From: Niebla homalea
Taxonomy: Eukaryota; Ascomycota; Lecanoromycetes; Lecanorales; Ramalinaceae
Direction of reading: 5' to 3'
Assembly (NCBI GenBank): GCA_019925105.1
Contig: JAHGAU010000035.1
Coordinates: 620,001 to 684,000, forward strand
DNA length: 64,000 bases
Shown here in pieces: positions 24,471 to 36,900 of the stretch. The notes under the pieces were generated by a model. The model did no database searches. It saw nothing but the letters and a program-made list of their open reading frames with translations, and had not been told where the DNA came from. Position numbers and translations under genes: made by a program. How positions within the stretch are numbered: position 1 is the stretch's first letter; every line of letters starts with the position of its first letter.

Positions 24471-24496
24471 GTACCCTTCTTAAGGCTTTCTTATAT

Positions 24497-24660
24497 TGTT
24501 AGGAACCGAAAGGTGATCAGTGTATATCTGATGAGTAGCTATGTATACAGCTATGGATTTAAGGTGTATACGCGCTAAGACCACCTGGGAGCTAGCTAGC
24601 CATACTTATACCTACTATAAACTATAATAAGATCTATTATGAAATCCCCATTTCATAATA
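24497..24660 (-). repeat. LTR of LTR-B (left; 3' LTR in element sense)
   Basis: 164 bp, TGTTAGGAACC to CATAATA. It is the same length as the right LTR; differences are nearly all transitions, with one apparent transversion near 24517. Confidence 0.92.
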
Positions 24661-25299
24661 ATATACCGGAAAATTCAAAAAATGTAACGCCCTTATCGTA
24701 ATAACGGTAGTGAAATTTGCAACGTTATAAGCAGCTTCGGAGCTAGGGAATAAGTATATTTTGCGTTAAGGATATTAAGGAAGTAAAAGATACGGTAATA
24801 ATTAAGCATTAAGGTAAGGTAATAAGTATATATTGAGAAATTAAGAAAAACGTAAGCCGGGAAATAATCGTAATTTTTTAAGAATCATAATCGAGTTAAA
24901 TTACTTAAAAACGCAATCTCCGATATATTATTAATATAATTACTAATTAAGTTACTATGGGAACTGCTTATTACCCTTTTTACCCGGTTTATAAACGTTC
25001 TCGGTAGGATTAAATTATTATAGTTAATAATTATTATTTACCCAGTAAGCTTATTATTTATACTTATTAACATCTTTATAATCAATATAATTATATTACT
25101 TATTATATACGTTAAAGCCGTTTACGTGGTAGGCTTATGGTTTATCCGTAATCATCAATTATAACCTTATTAAAGCATACGGCTAAAAGGGTGCTTATAG
25201 GGTAATTTACTGATTATTTTATTAAAAGCGATGATTAAAATTATAAGTATTTTAAGTATAATTACGGTCGTAACTGCTAAGGCCGTAATCGTAAGGGAG

Positions 25300-25860
25300 A
25301 TTACGAGGTATAAAGTAAACGTATATTTGGAACTATACGGCTTAATTGCGTTATATTTTTCTTATAAAGCTATTTATGTTATTAATCGGTAATATTAAGA
25401 AGACATAAAGTTAAGCTTTAAATTATTAATATACTATTTATAGTTTAATAAGTAAATCCCAATTAAGTTAAAACGTAATTTATAAAACGTCCTATATAAA
25501 TTCCGTCGTATCCTTTTTATTTATTGCGTCCTTCCTTATATATAATATCTTATGTAGACTCGCTATAAACTTAAGTAATTAAGGCCGAAATCTCTTAAGT
25601 ATTATATTAATAAAAAGCTTAACGGAGGGTACGTTAATAACGGCTATTTTAATAATGGCTCCCAGCTTATAGAGGTATTATTTAAATGTGATACCCTATA
25701 AAAGGGTATTTATATTACTTAGGATTAACCGGTATAATTTTATAAGTATAACGGTACGGAGTTTATCAATAAAGGCTACGACTTTAATACCGTTAAAGTA
25801 ACCGATCTCTTTAGGTCTAAACCGATCCGGTATAGATATAATTATAGTTATAAATGGAAT
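25300..25860 (-). pseudogene. LTR-B gag remnant (minus strand)
   Basis: On the minus strand EIGYFNGI falls at 25786-25809, followed by KVVAFIDKLRT. This is the counterpart of EVGYFDGT-x-YAFINRL in LTR-A. Further down, fragments such as INTLL-GITFK and KLGAIIK continue a Gag-like helical domain. The limits are approximate because frames shift and TAA stops are frequent. Confidence 0.65.
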
Positions 25861-26375
25861 ACGTTATCCTTAAGTTAATTAACGTAATATTCCATTTAAT
25901 ATCTTAATTAAGGGTTATATAGACTATTTACGCTTAAGTATTATTATTCGATTTTAAATATTTATTATATCGTTTTTTATATTCTTTATATTATTTTGGA
26001 TTTATCTTAATATAAAAGTAATATTCTCAAGATCAACTATAAGTAATAATGTTTCGTCTTTTTCTTAATATCTTTATTAAGATTGTTATTGCGTTTATAC
26101 GTTTAATAGCTTAATAATCTTTTTATTAAGCTTTTACGGTAATTTCTATTAAGGCGGTAATAATATAAGACGATCGATTAACCCAATAAAAGGATCGATT
26201 TCTTAATTTAAAGGGTATATTAAAAAAGTAACCCATTTAATACTCGGGGAGGAACTAAAGGTACGCTTAAGCTTATCTACGTTAATTAGGTGGTAATATA
26301 AGGCTCGTATTCAATAATATAGCAATAAGCACGTATAACGATATACTTTTAATCGTATTAGCTATTACTATTATT

Positions 26376-26539
26376 TATTAAGAACCGAAAGGTAGTAAGT
26401 ATATATTTAATAAGTAGCTATATATATAGCTATGGATTTAAGGTATATGCGCGTTAAGACCACCCGGGAGCTAGCTAGCCATACTTATACCTACCACAAA
26501 CTGTGATGAGATCTACTATGAGATCCCCGTTTCATAACA
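26376..26539 (-). repeat. LTR of LTR-B (right; 5' LTR in element sense)
   Basis: 164 bp, TATTAAGAACC to CATAACA, with a GC-rich core GACCACCCGGGAGCTAGCTA. The internal sequence next to it, in element sense, starts AATAATAGTAATAGC, close to the same place in LTR-A. Confidence 0.92.
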
Positions 26540-26544
26540 TATAT

Positions 26545-28150
26545 AAAAGGTAAAGAAAATTAAAATAAATAATTAAAACTTACTTTAATTTAAAAGGGAA
26601 ATATAAACTTATAATAAAATATAATTTATATATACTAATATAATAACCTAGGAGACCAGAAGGACCCTTATTAACGTTATATAATTATATATTAATTTAA
26701 CCGTTTCCAAAAAAAAAAAAAAAAAAATATAGTTACTCGGAATAACCGTGAATTCCTTTCTTTAAAACATTCTTATTAATATTAATAGCATATTAATGAT
26801 AATATATTTTATTTTATATATATCTTAATACCCTTAAAGCAGAAAAAATAAAGTTAAATATTATTATATTAATTAAGAGATTAAATATAATATTATTATT
26901 CCCTCTATTATTATTTTATCTTTTTTATTAAAAAAGTATATATTTCCTTATTTTATATTAAATATAAAATAAAGAAGATTAAGATAAATTTATATAAGTT
27001 ACGCTTATTAAGTAAAATACATTAAAAATTAATATATAAGAAGTTATATTCTAAGAATAAAATAATATTAAAGGAAAAAATTAAATTAAATTTATTTAAG
27101 TATAAAAGTAATAAAGAAAACTTAAAAATTAAATTAAAAAATGAAGAAAATAATAAAAATTCATGAATCATAAAAGAAAAAGAAGTTTAAAGAATAAAAT
27201 TAACTTTAAAAGTATATATTTTAACGATTAATTAATAAGAAAAAAGGATATAGTTATATACTTAAAGAAAAGCGGAAGTATATAAGAGATAATCGGAATA
27301 AATAAGGGAAGATTAAGAGTAAGTTAAAGTAATAAAAAAAGGCAGAAGAAATAAGTTAAATAAGAAGTAAATAGGAATAATTAAATAAAGGTTTAAAAAA
27401 ATCGGAAAAGGCATAACGATAATAAAAGTACCTAGGAAATAATAAAGAAACTTAAAAATATTAAAGAGATAATAAAGGTATTAAAGAAGATACGGTAAAT
27501 AATCCGATTAATAATTTAAAACCAGAAATAAGCTTTATTTTATTATAATAATAATTTATTAAATAAAAACGGAAAATAATTAACTTTATAAACCTAATAC
27601 TTAATAAAATAAATAAAGAAATAATATAATATTTATATAATTATTAATTATATAAAATAACGTTAAACGATATAAAAAATATATAATATATAAAAAAACG
27701 GCGATATTAGTTAAATTAATAATATTTATAATAATAAAAACGGATGATTATATATATTAAGAAAGTAATTAATAACTTAAAAAGGTTAATAATAAAAAGA
27801 AAAAAACTATATATTAAAATAATATAAAAAAGAAAATAAAGTAAATAAAAAATAAAAATAATAAGAATTATTTATTTATTATAGAAAGTATAATTATAGA
27901 AATTGAATAATTGAATAATTTAATAACTTATTAAAGACTATTAAAGTATAAATATAATTCTTATTAAGTCTATTTAAGATATATATATAAAGTAACGGAT
28001 AAGTTAATTTTAAAACTATAAAATAAGGAAATAAATATTAAAATAAAGTTATTATAAATTATATTTTTAACGGATAAAAAGGTAATAAGAAAAAAGATTA
28101 ATACTTTAAAATTATATAAAAGGCTATAAATATAGGTAAAAAAAATAAAA
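26545..28150. other. Unassigned degenerate sequence; lysine-rich frame remnants; A19 run
   Basis: 1.6 kb between LTR-B and LINE M2. It contains an A19 run at 26709-26727. From about 26880 to 27450 the plus strand reads as a Lys/Arg/Gln-rich polypeptide broken only by TAA/TAG (for example RKKGYSYILKEKRKYI-type sequence). This could be the tail of a degraded transposase or other protein, but I recognise no family. 27500-28150 is almost pure A/T with nothing identifiable. Confidence 0.5.
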
Positions 28151-31100
28151 TATTGATTGATTAATTGATTTATACTACGGATCTAGCTGAGCTAATTCCG
28201 GCATTCCTTAATACTTGGTTATTTAACCTTATTAATAACCGTAAAAAACTTAATATTTATAACGTTAAAAATAAAAACCGGTATTTACCTAGCTTTTACT
28301 TACGTTTTAAGGGTTAAAAGCATCTATAATTATTTAAAAAGTAGGAATTTATTTATATATTTTTTTTAAGAAAACCTATAATATTACGATTAAATCTACT
28401 TAAAAATTATTTTTAAATTTATTATTTTTTATTACTTTATAAGTTTATTTAATATTAAAATTTTAGAATTCCGATTATATTATTAAATATCTTTATTAAT
28501 ACGTATATTATTATTATTTTATTTATATAATTTTATTAATTAATATAATATTATTTTTTATACCGCCTTGGTATTTATAACCTCCTTAGCCCTTTATTAA
28601 GTATAATTTTCCCGCTATTACTTTTTACTTTTAAATCGGTAACGAGGTTTTTTAATTAAGTTTTTAATTACTTCTTTTATTTCTTTAATTAAATTAAATT
28701 ATAATAATAAGCCTATAGTTATTATAAATTTAATGGCCGCCTTAATACTTTTTTTATTAATAAGTATTTAACGATAATTATTAATCTTTACCCTTTTAAT
28801 TAATCCCGGTTTAAGCTCCTTAAATAATAAATAAAAAATTAATATATATATAATATTTTATTTTTATTATTTATACTTATAGTTAACGTTAATCCGGTTA
28901 TTAATATATATAATAAAAAGGAAATAAGTTAAATTATTCTTATTTATCCGGAGTTAAATTATTAATATATTATCGTTTTTTATAATTTTATAATACCGGA
29001 AATGCTTATTAATAACCTTATTGTTATCTAGCGTTAAATATTATTATTCTTAAAAATTAATTCTTTATATTTATATTAACGCTTTATTTATTTTTTTATA
29101 ATCTATAAAGTAATTACCGTTAATTTTACTTTTACGGTTAATTTTTTTTTTTTTTTCCGTTATTTTTACTTAAATTAAGAGTTTATATATTTTTATGTTA
29201 ACTTCTTAAACGTAAGTTAAATCGATTTCTTTTTTAATTTATTTTAATTTAACTTCTATAAAAAAGATAAATACCGTTTTTTTATACTTTTTTATTTAAA
29301 GCTTTTTATAGTTTTAATAAATACGTTTATTTTTTATTAATATAATTAAGTTTATATTTTTTTTAAGTTTTATTTAAGCGATTATTTAATTTAGGGTTAA
29401 TTTTATTAATAATATAAAGATTTTAAATTCTAATATTAAAATAGGAATCGCTTTATATACTTTATTTATTATTCTTAAATATCGGTTTTAAATTTTTTAT
29501 AATTACCGGATAAATTCTTTCCTATATTTAAACGTATTTTTAGGTATATATTAAATAATTATTACGTATATTATTATAAGCTTTATAATTATTTAATAAA
29601 CGGTTTTAACCTTTTATAAAATAGCTTTTTACGTTAACGTTATAAGGCAGGTAAGGTTTTCTTTTATAAAATTATTTTTTTCTGGATTTTTTTATATAAT
29701 TTTTTTAGTTTAATTTCTTATCGATTTATAAATTAAGTATTTTAATATTAGCTTCCGGTTTTATTATTATATTATTTAAGTTTATTATAATTATTATATT
29801 ATATAACTTTGGGTTTTTTATTATATAAATAAGCTTATACTTATATAAGGTGAATTAAGCCTTATATATTTTTATTTATTATAAATAAACTTTATAAGCT
29901 TATTTTAACTTTAAATAATTTATATAAATAAACGTATTATAAGTTAAAAAATAAATATTATTAATAAAGTTTTTTATTTAAACCTTTTATTTTAATTTTA
30001 TTAAGTCTTTAATAAACGGGCCGTTAAAGAATAAAAATAAGATTAAGGAAATAAATAACCTTTAAGGAATCTTTATTATTGTAAACTTTATCGTATTTAT
30101 TTTTTATTTTAAGTTAATTAACGTCGTTTAATTACTTAAGAAACTTTTTATTTAATTTATAAAGAAAAATAAAACCCTTTTTTTCCGTAAATTATATAAT
30201 AACCTTTAATAATTTATTTTATTAAATACCTTTATAATATTTAAAGAAAAAAAGACTTATAATGTATTTTTTTTTATAATTTTATACCGTATATACGTTA
30301 TTAATTAAGCCTTTAAAAACCGTTTCCGTTAACTATTTTCTTCTTATTTTTATTTATTAATTAAGGAGTAGCTTATATTTTTTTACGTAATTATTTAAGA
30401 TCTTTATAATTACCGTTTTTAAAGTCTTCTTTAATATATAAAGGAATACTATAGGTTTATATAACTTTATTTCCGAATAATTTAACTTAACCGGCTTTTT
30501 AAGGATAATTATCTTAACCTTTTTAAATTTATAAGGGTAATATCCTATATTAAAGTAAACTTAAAATAGGTAAATAAAGACCTCTTTAAATAATAACGTT
30601 ATAATAAATAGGAACTTATTTAATATACCGTTAAGTCCGGGGGCCTTATCCTTTTTTAATTTATTAATTATTTTAATTATTATTTTTTAAGTTATTATTT
30701 TACTTATTATTATTAATTTAGGATATATTATATTATCGATATCTATTAAATTAGTTTTTAATAACGGAGGAAAGAACGCCCCTGGTTTTAATTTTACCGT
30801 TAAAAATATTTATTATTATATTATTTGGTCTTTTTAAAGGTAAAAACTTGGGAATAAATTTAAGTTTTTTATTCTATTCTTTACCGTATTTTATTAATTT
30901 CCAGATATTATGAAGGGAAACCGTTAAGTTATATATTATAATTTAAAAGTATATTTACTTAGTTTTCCGGATAATTCTTTTCTTTTTTTTTTAAGCTTTT
31001 TTTAATTATTAAAATATCTCCCGATTCCTATATTTAATAGTTTACTTTATAAGCGTTTTTACTTTTATAATCGCCTTTATATACTTTTTATTTTAATAAA

Positions 31101-33916
31101 TTTTAACTTTTTAAGACGGCTTTATTATTAAGATTATAACGTTAATTATTTTATTTAAAGCCTTTATTACCCGCTTTATAAAACGGTTAATCTATTCTTT
31201 ATTATTAAGTTAAGGACGCTTTATTAATTAAAATATTATTTTTATCGTTTTCATTAATATTTTAACTTTTTTAACCGTTTTTTATATTTATTTAAATAAT
31301 AAAAACGGAGTTATATTAATAAATTAATTTAAGGTTATTTATATTAAGACGTAATTTAAATCGTATTTTAAGTCCTTTTAGGATCTATATATTATAATTA
31401 AGTTAATAATACCTTCCGAGTTAGATATTAAGTTAATTATAATTTTAAGTTTATAACTTTCCTATATAATAATTTTTTTTGGCGTTAATAATATAAGGTT
31501 AAACCGTATAATAGCTATTAATAACTCCTTAAATTCGGTATAATTAATTATATAATTATCCTCGTTTTATCGAATATAATAAAGATTAAAGTCCTTTATT
31601 AAGAAATATTTACCGGGTACGGTTATAATATCCTTAAGTAACGGGATTATAAAGGGTCCCTTCTTATTAACCGGTAACGGATTATATATATTATAAATAT
31701 TTAAAATATCCTTAATATCCCTTTTTTATATAATCCGGAGTATATATAGGTTTTTTTTATAATAAGTAACATTTTAGTTATTTATATTTAACCTCTTATT
31801 AATAAAAAAGTATATTTACGTTATTTCGTTATTTTTAAAGGTTAAGTAAAAACTATTTCCTAAGTTAATTAAAGAATAAATATATAAATTATATAACGGT
31901 TTTTATATCGCTATAATATCGATATCCTTTACCTTTTTAAATTTAAATATCGGTATTATAACTTTAATTACTTCCTTATATACGTTATATTATATTACCC
32001 TTAAAAGCGTAAATATATTAAATATTAACGTCCGTTAGGTTTTCCTAATTAACTTTTATTTATATAAATAATCTCTTTTTAAAGTTAAATATTATTTATT
32101 TTAATTTTTTTATTATAATAATAATCCCGGTCGGACGGTTAACCTTAAAAATTAATATTATTATAAGCTTCCTTTTTTTTACGTTATTAATTATTACGCT
32201 TTATTTTTCCCCGTTTAATAAGTTCCGTTTACGTCTTAAGACCGTTTTTAATTATTTTGCCGGTTTAAATTTATACGAGTTATAACGTTAAATTTTAACT
32301 ATTATCTTAATCTTTTTATATTAAGTTTTCTTTACTTTTATTATATACCGTAAGTCTTACGCTGAATAGCTATTATTACCGTACGTTACGTATTTCGGTA
32401 CGTTTTTCGTTAAACTTTTTATTATTAAGTTAACGTATTTATATATATTATACCCTTCGGTATATATTATATATTTTATATTATTAAGGTATTTTATAAT
32501 AATATACTTATACCCTTAATATTTAAAGTATTAATAAATATCCGTTACCCGGTTTTAAGGTTTTATTAATTTAAGGGATTTACCCTTTATTACCCCTTTA
32601 TTAAGGATATCATCGTATATCCTTATTAACGTTACGCTTAAGATAACCGTAAAGTATCTTTTTCTATAATTAAAAACGTTTAGCCTTTTTATTATAAAGG
32701 GGAAATTATAATTGACGATCTTTAACTTAAAGTAAAGGATTATATTCTTTTTTTTTTATCCGTTTTAAAGTAACTTCCTTTTTTTCCTTTATAAATTTTA
32801 TTAAATATATCCCGTTTACCGCGATAATAAAGGATTACCTTAATACCTTTATTGTCTTATACCCCTTTTTACCGGCTTATCCCTTTAATTTCTTTAGCCC
32901 CTTTTTCACCTTTAATAAGGCTATATTAAGGAGGATATCCCCGCTTTATAGCCTATATATTATAATAATTTATTCTATTAATAACTCTCCTATTATCTTA
33001 AACGCCTTTATTAATTATAACGGGTTCATTTTTACCGTTATATTCTTCTCCTTTTTACTTAATAATCGTATAATTATTATCCTTATTTTCCTTAATGCCG
33101 TTGCCTTTTCCCCCGCTTTTACCTCTTTTATTATTAACGTTAATACCGCTTTTATAGCTTTTATTACCCAGCTTATTCCCGCTCCCTTCCTTAAAGCCTC
33201 CTTTATCGTTCCCTTATTTTATACGTATCCTTTTTATTTCCTTTTACCTTTATTTATTAACGCTTTTATTACCGTTTTTTAAGCTTTACGTAACCTCTTT
33301 AATTCCTTTAAATTTTTCCCTATATTTACGTAAAAGTCTTTTATTTTTTATAGTCCGATTTATAATATCGGTGAAGTCTTTAACGTAATATCCTTCTATA
33401 TAATTATAAAAAAACCTTTTAATACTTTTATTATTTCCTTTTTTTTTACTTTTCTCTTATATATTTAATAATTATTTTTTTTATAATTTATTCTTATTTA
33501 CTTAATATCTCCTTATCTTTATTTAGCTTTTTCTTAATTTATATATACTTAATAAGGCTTTTTACGTTTCCGCTTGCCCTTTATCCGTCTTTACGTACCG
33601 TCTTTATTCCCTCCGCTTTTTATTTATTACCTTTTATAATAATATTTTTACGCGTTATACGCGTCCCTTTATATATATTTTATTAATTATAGGCTCCCTA
33701 TTTAATTTAAGGCCTTTTTATCTCGTATTTATTACGTCGTTTGTATAATTTATTACCGTTCTTATTAACCTAAGCCGTTTACCCTTCCTCCCTTTTTACC
33801 TTTACTATTATTCCGCTTCCGCTTATTATATTTAAGGTACTATCCTTATTATTATTTAAGCTATATACGTATATATCGTTTCTGACCTCTAGGGTCCCGT
33901 TGTTCGTCGCTATTTT
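28151..33916 (-). mobile_element. LINE copy M2, minus strand, full length
   Basis: It runs from the reverse-complement tail (ATTGATTGATTAATTGATTT) to the ORF1 start at 33911-33913, where ATG has become ATA (element sense AAAATAGCGACGAAC). All domains of L2 are collinear: 3' UTR and RNase H 28180-29900, RT about 29900-31100, endonuclease about 31300-32150, ORF1 about 32200-33913. It is heavily RIPed. The first 80 bp of ORF1 (33830-33913) are less mutated. Confidence 0.92.
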
Positions 33917-33925
33917 TACGTATTT

Positions 33926-33947
33926 AAAAAAAAAAAAAAAAAAAAAT
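33926..33947. repeat. A22 homopolymer between two head-to-head LINEs
   Basis: Twenty-two consecutive A lie between the 5' end of M2 (minus) and the 5' end of L3 (plus). The whole spacer is about 58 bp. The run could be part of an insertion junction, since neither LINE has a poly(A) tail. Confidence 0.9.
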
Positions 33948-33971
33948 TATTATATTAAGGGATGACTTCGG

Positions 33972-36900
33972 AGGATGGCGATGAATAAAGGGACCCCAGA
34001 GGTCCAAAACGATACGTATACGTTTAGCTCTAATAACAGTAAGGGAAGTATATTAAGTACGATAAGTAAAAGTAACATAGTGGTTAAGAATAAAATAATA
34101 AACGGGTAAGTAATCTATATTATTAGAAATAACGATAATACGTATAAATAATATAATAATAATAAGCCGGATAACGCTTAAAATAAGTGAAAAAATTAAG
34201 GTTAATAAAATACGTATATTAAAACGTATAAAACGCGTAATAATAATACGGAAATAATAAGTAAATAAGGGGGTAAAAAGGCCGGTACGGTATTAATAAT
34301 AAAAAATATAAATAAGGGGAAAAGGCAGAAAGACCGTAATAAAAGTATTATTAAGGGTATATAAAAAATAATAATAAGAAAAATAAGACTTTAAGGGATT
34401 AAAGGTAAAAAACGGAGATAATATATCGCCCGGTAAATAAAGGCGAAAAAACGGTAAAAGAAGCAATAAAAGTTTTAAAAGGATTCTTTACGGTAGAATA
34501 AAAGGATATTACGTTAAAGACTTAACCGATACTATAAATTAAATTAAAAAACGTAAGGGACTTCTATATAAAAATAAAAATAAAATTAAAAGAAATAAAG
34601 CGCTTATGGGGCTTTTAAGGGACGGAAGTAAAAGCGTTAATAAAAGGGTAAAACGGCGGTTTAAGGTTAAGGATATAAGGTAAAAATATAAAAACGATAA
34701 CCTTTTAAATAAGAAAAAGTTAGGTAATAAAAATAATAAAAAGGGTACTTACGGTAAAGAATAAAAAAATAACGGAAAAAAGGGTAATTATATTAAGGAA
34801 AATGAAAATAATAATAATCCGCTTATTTAATAATAAGGAGAAAAACGTAATTACGGAAATAAACTTATTATAATTAATAAAAACTTTTAAGGTAATAACG
34901 GAACCATTAATAGAATAAATTATTGCGGTACGTAAATTATAAAATAAAGATATCCTCCTTAATATAATATTATTAAAAGTCAAAAAAAACTTAAAAAAGT
35001 TTAAAGTTTAAATTAATAATAAAAAATATAAGTTAATTAAGGTTTTAAGGTAATCGTTTACCGTTATAATAAATAAAATATATTTATTATATTTTATAAA
35101 AACCGAAAAAGAGATTACGTTAAAAAGTATAAAAAAAAAGAATATAATTTTTTATTTAAAACTTAAGATTATTAATTATAAGCTTCCTTTAGTAATAAAA
35201 AGACTTAATTCTTTAAAATGCGTAAAAAGGTATTTTATTATTATATTAAGTATAACGTTAATAAAAATATATAATAACGTTTTAAATAAAAAAATTATTA
35301 AAAAAGGATTTCTTAAAATAACTTAATTATAAAATAAAGCAATAAATATTTATTAATATTTTAAATATTAAAACTATAAATATATTATTATAAAATACTT
35401 TAATATTACGAAATATAAGGTTTATATTAAAAATTATAATATTTATAAATATATAAAGTTAATAATTAAAAGGCTTATAAAAAATACGTTTAAATACGTT
35501 ATATATAATAAGGAAGGATATTTAATATAGGATTCTAAGTATATAATAAGAATTAAGGAAATTAAATATAAAAAAACCCGGATAACTATAAAAATTTAAC
35601 GGTATAATATATACGGAATTAATTTAACGGGTTAATTAAAGGTAACCTTAAAACGTAAACTTAATTAATTAAATAATAAAAAATAAATAACGGTAATGAA
35701 TAAAGTAAAAAAAAGGAAACTCCTTATAATTTTAACCTTAAAAGCTAACCGTCTTACGTTTTTAATAATAACCGGGAAAATATTAAGTTAAAAAACGCTT
35801 AACTTTAATAAGAAGTCCGTAACTTAAACGGGTATAAATAAGGGAGCCTTTATAAAGGTTAATATATAATATATTAACGCTTTTAAAAATAATATAATAT
35901 AACGTTTATAATAAAAAAATTAAAGTAATAATATTAATATTTAAACTTAAAGAAATTAAGGATATTAATATTATAATAATATAAGAATTATTATATAATC
36001 TATATATATATTTATTTATTAACTTAAAAGAAAGGTTCTATTTAACCTTTAAAGGGGATAAAATAACCAAAATATACTTCTTTATAAATAAATAACTTAA
36101 CGTAAATAATTAAGATATTATTTATTATGGTAAAAACCTTTATATACTCCGTATTATAAAAGAAAAAGATTTAAAAGGCGATTTTAATATTTATAATATA
36201 TATAATTTGTTATTAATTAATAAAGAAAAACCGTTTATAATACCGTTATTTAAAGAAATCTTAATTATTTTAAGTAAATATATATTATTTAAAAACTTTA
36301 ATTTATATTATTATATATAAAATAAAGAGAAACGTATAATAAATTATATTAAATTAAATAAAATATTAATAGTTATTACTTAAGTTACTTTTTTTATTAT
36401 TAATATTATAAAAAATTATTACGTAAAAGAATTATAAATTTAAAATAATAATTAATTTAATTTTTAATATAGAAAAGGTTATTAATATAATTATAATATA
36501 TAAACTATAAAAAAACTTAAAATATAACTTAAATTAAATATTAATATAAATAACCTTAAATTAAACTGTTAATATAACCCTATTATTATCGGTAAAAAGG
36601 GCGTAAAAAACGGTTAAAATAATAAAGGTTTATTTAAAAACGGAGGAAACGGTAATATAGTTTACGGACCTCCCTTAATTAAATAATAAAAACCGGATCG
36701 ATTTCTTTATAAAGTAAATAATAAAAATATTAAATAAAATAATTAATAAAATAATCTTAATAATAAAGCCTTTTTAAAAAGTTAAAACTTATTAAAATAA
36801 AGGATATATAACCATAATTATAAAGGCGAAAAAACTAATAAAGTAAACTTTTAAATATAAGAATTAAGAAATACTTAATTAATTAAAGGTTATTTAAGAA

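Larger units (their letters stand above)
24497..26539 (-). mobile_element. LTR-B: short gag-only LTR retrotransposon
   Basis: A 2043-bp element with two 164-bp LTRs and 1715 bp internal sequence. Flanking TATAT at 24492-24496 and 26540-26544 is a probable target-site duplication. Minus orientation is inferred from the gag frame and the leader next to the right LTR. It is related to LTR-A in size, Gag motif and LTR core, yet the LTR sequences are clearly distinct. It is non-autonomous by content. Confidence 0.9.
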
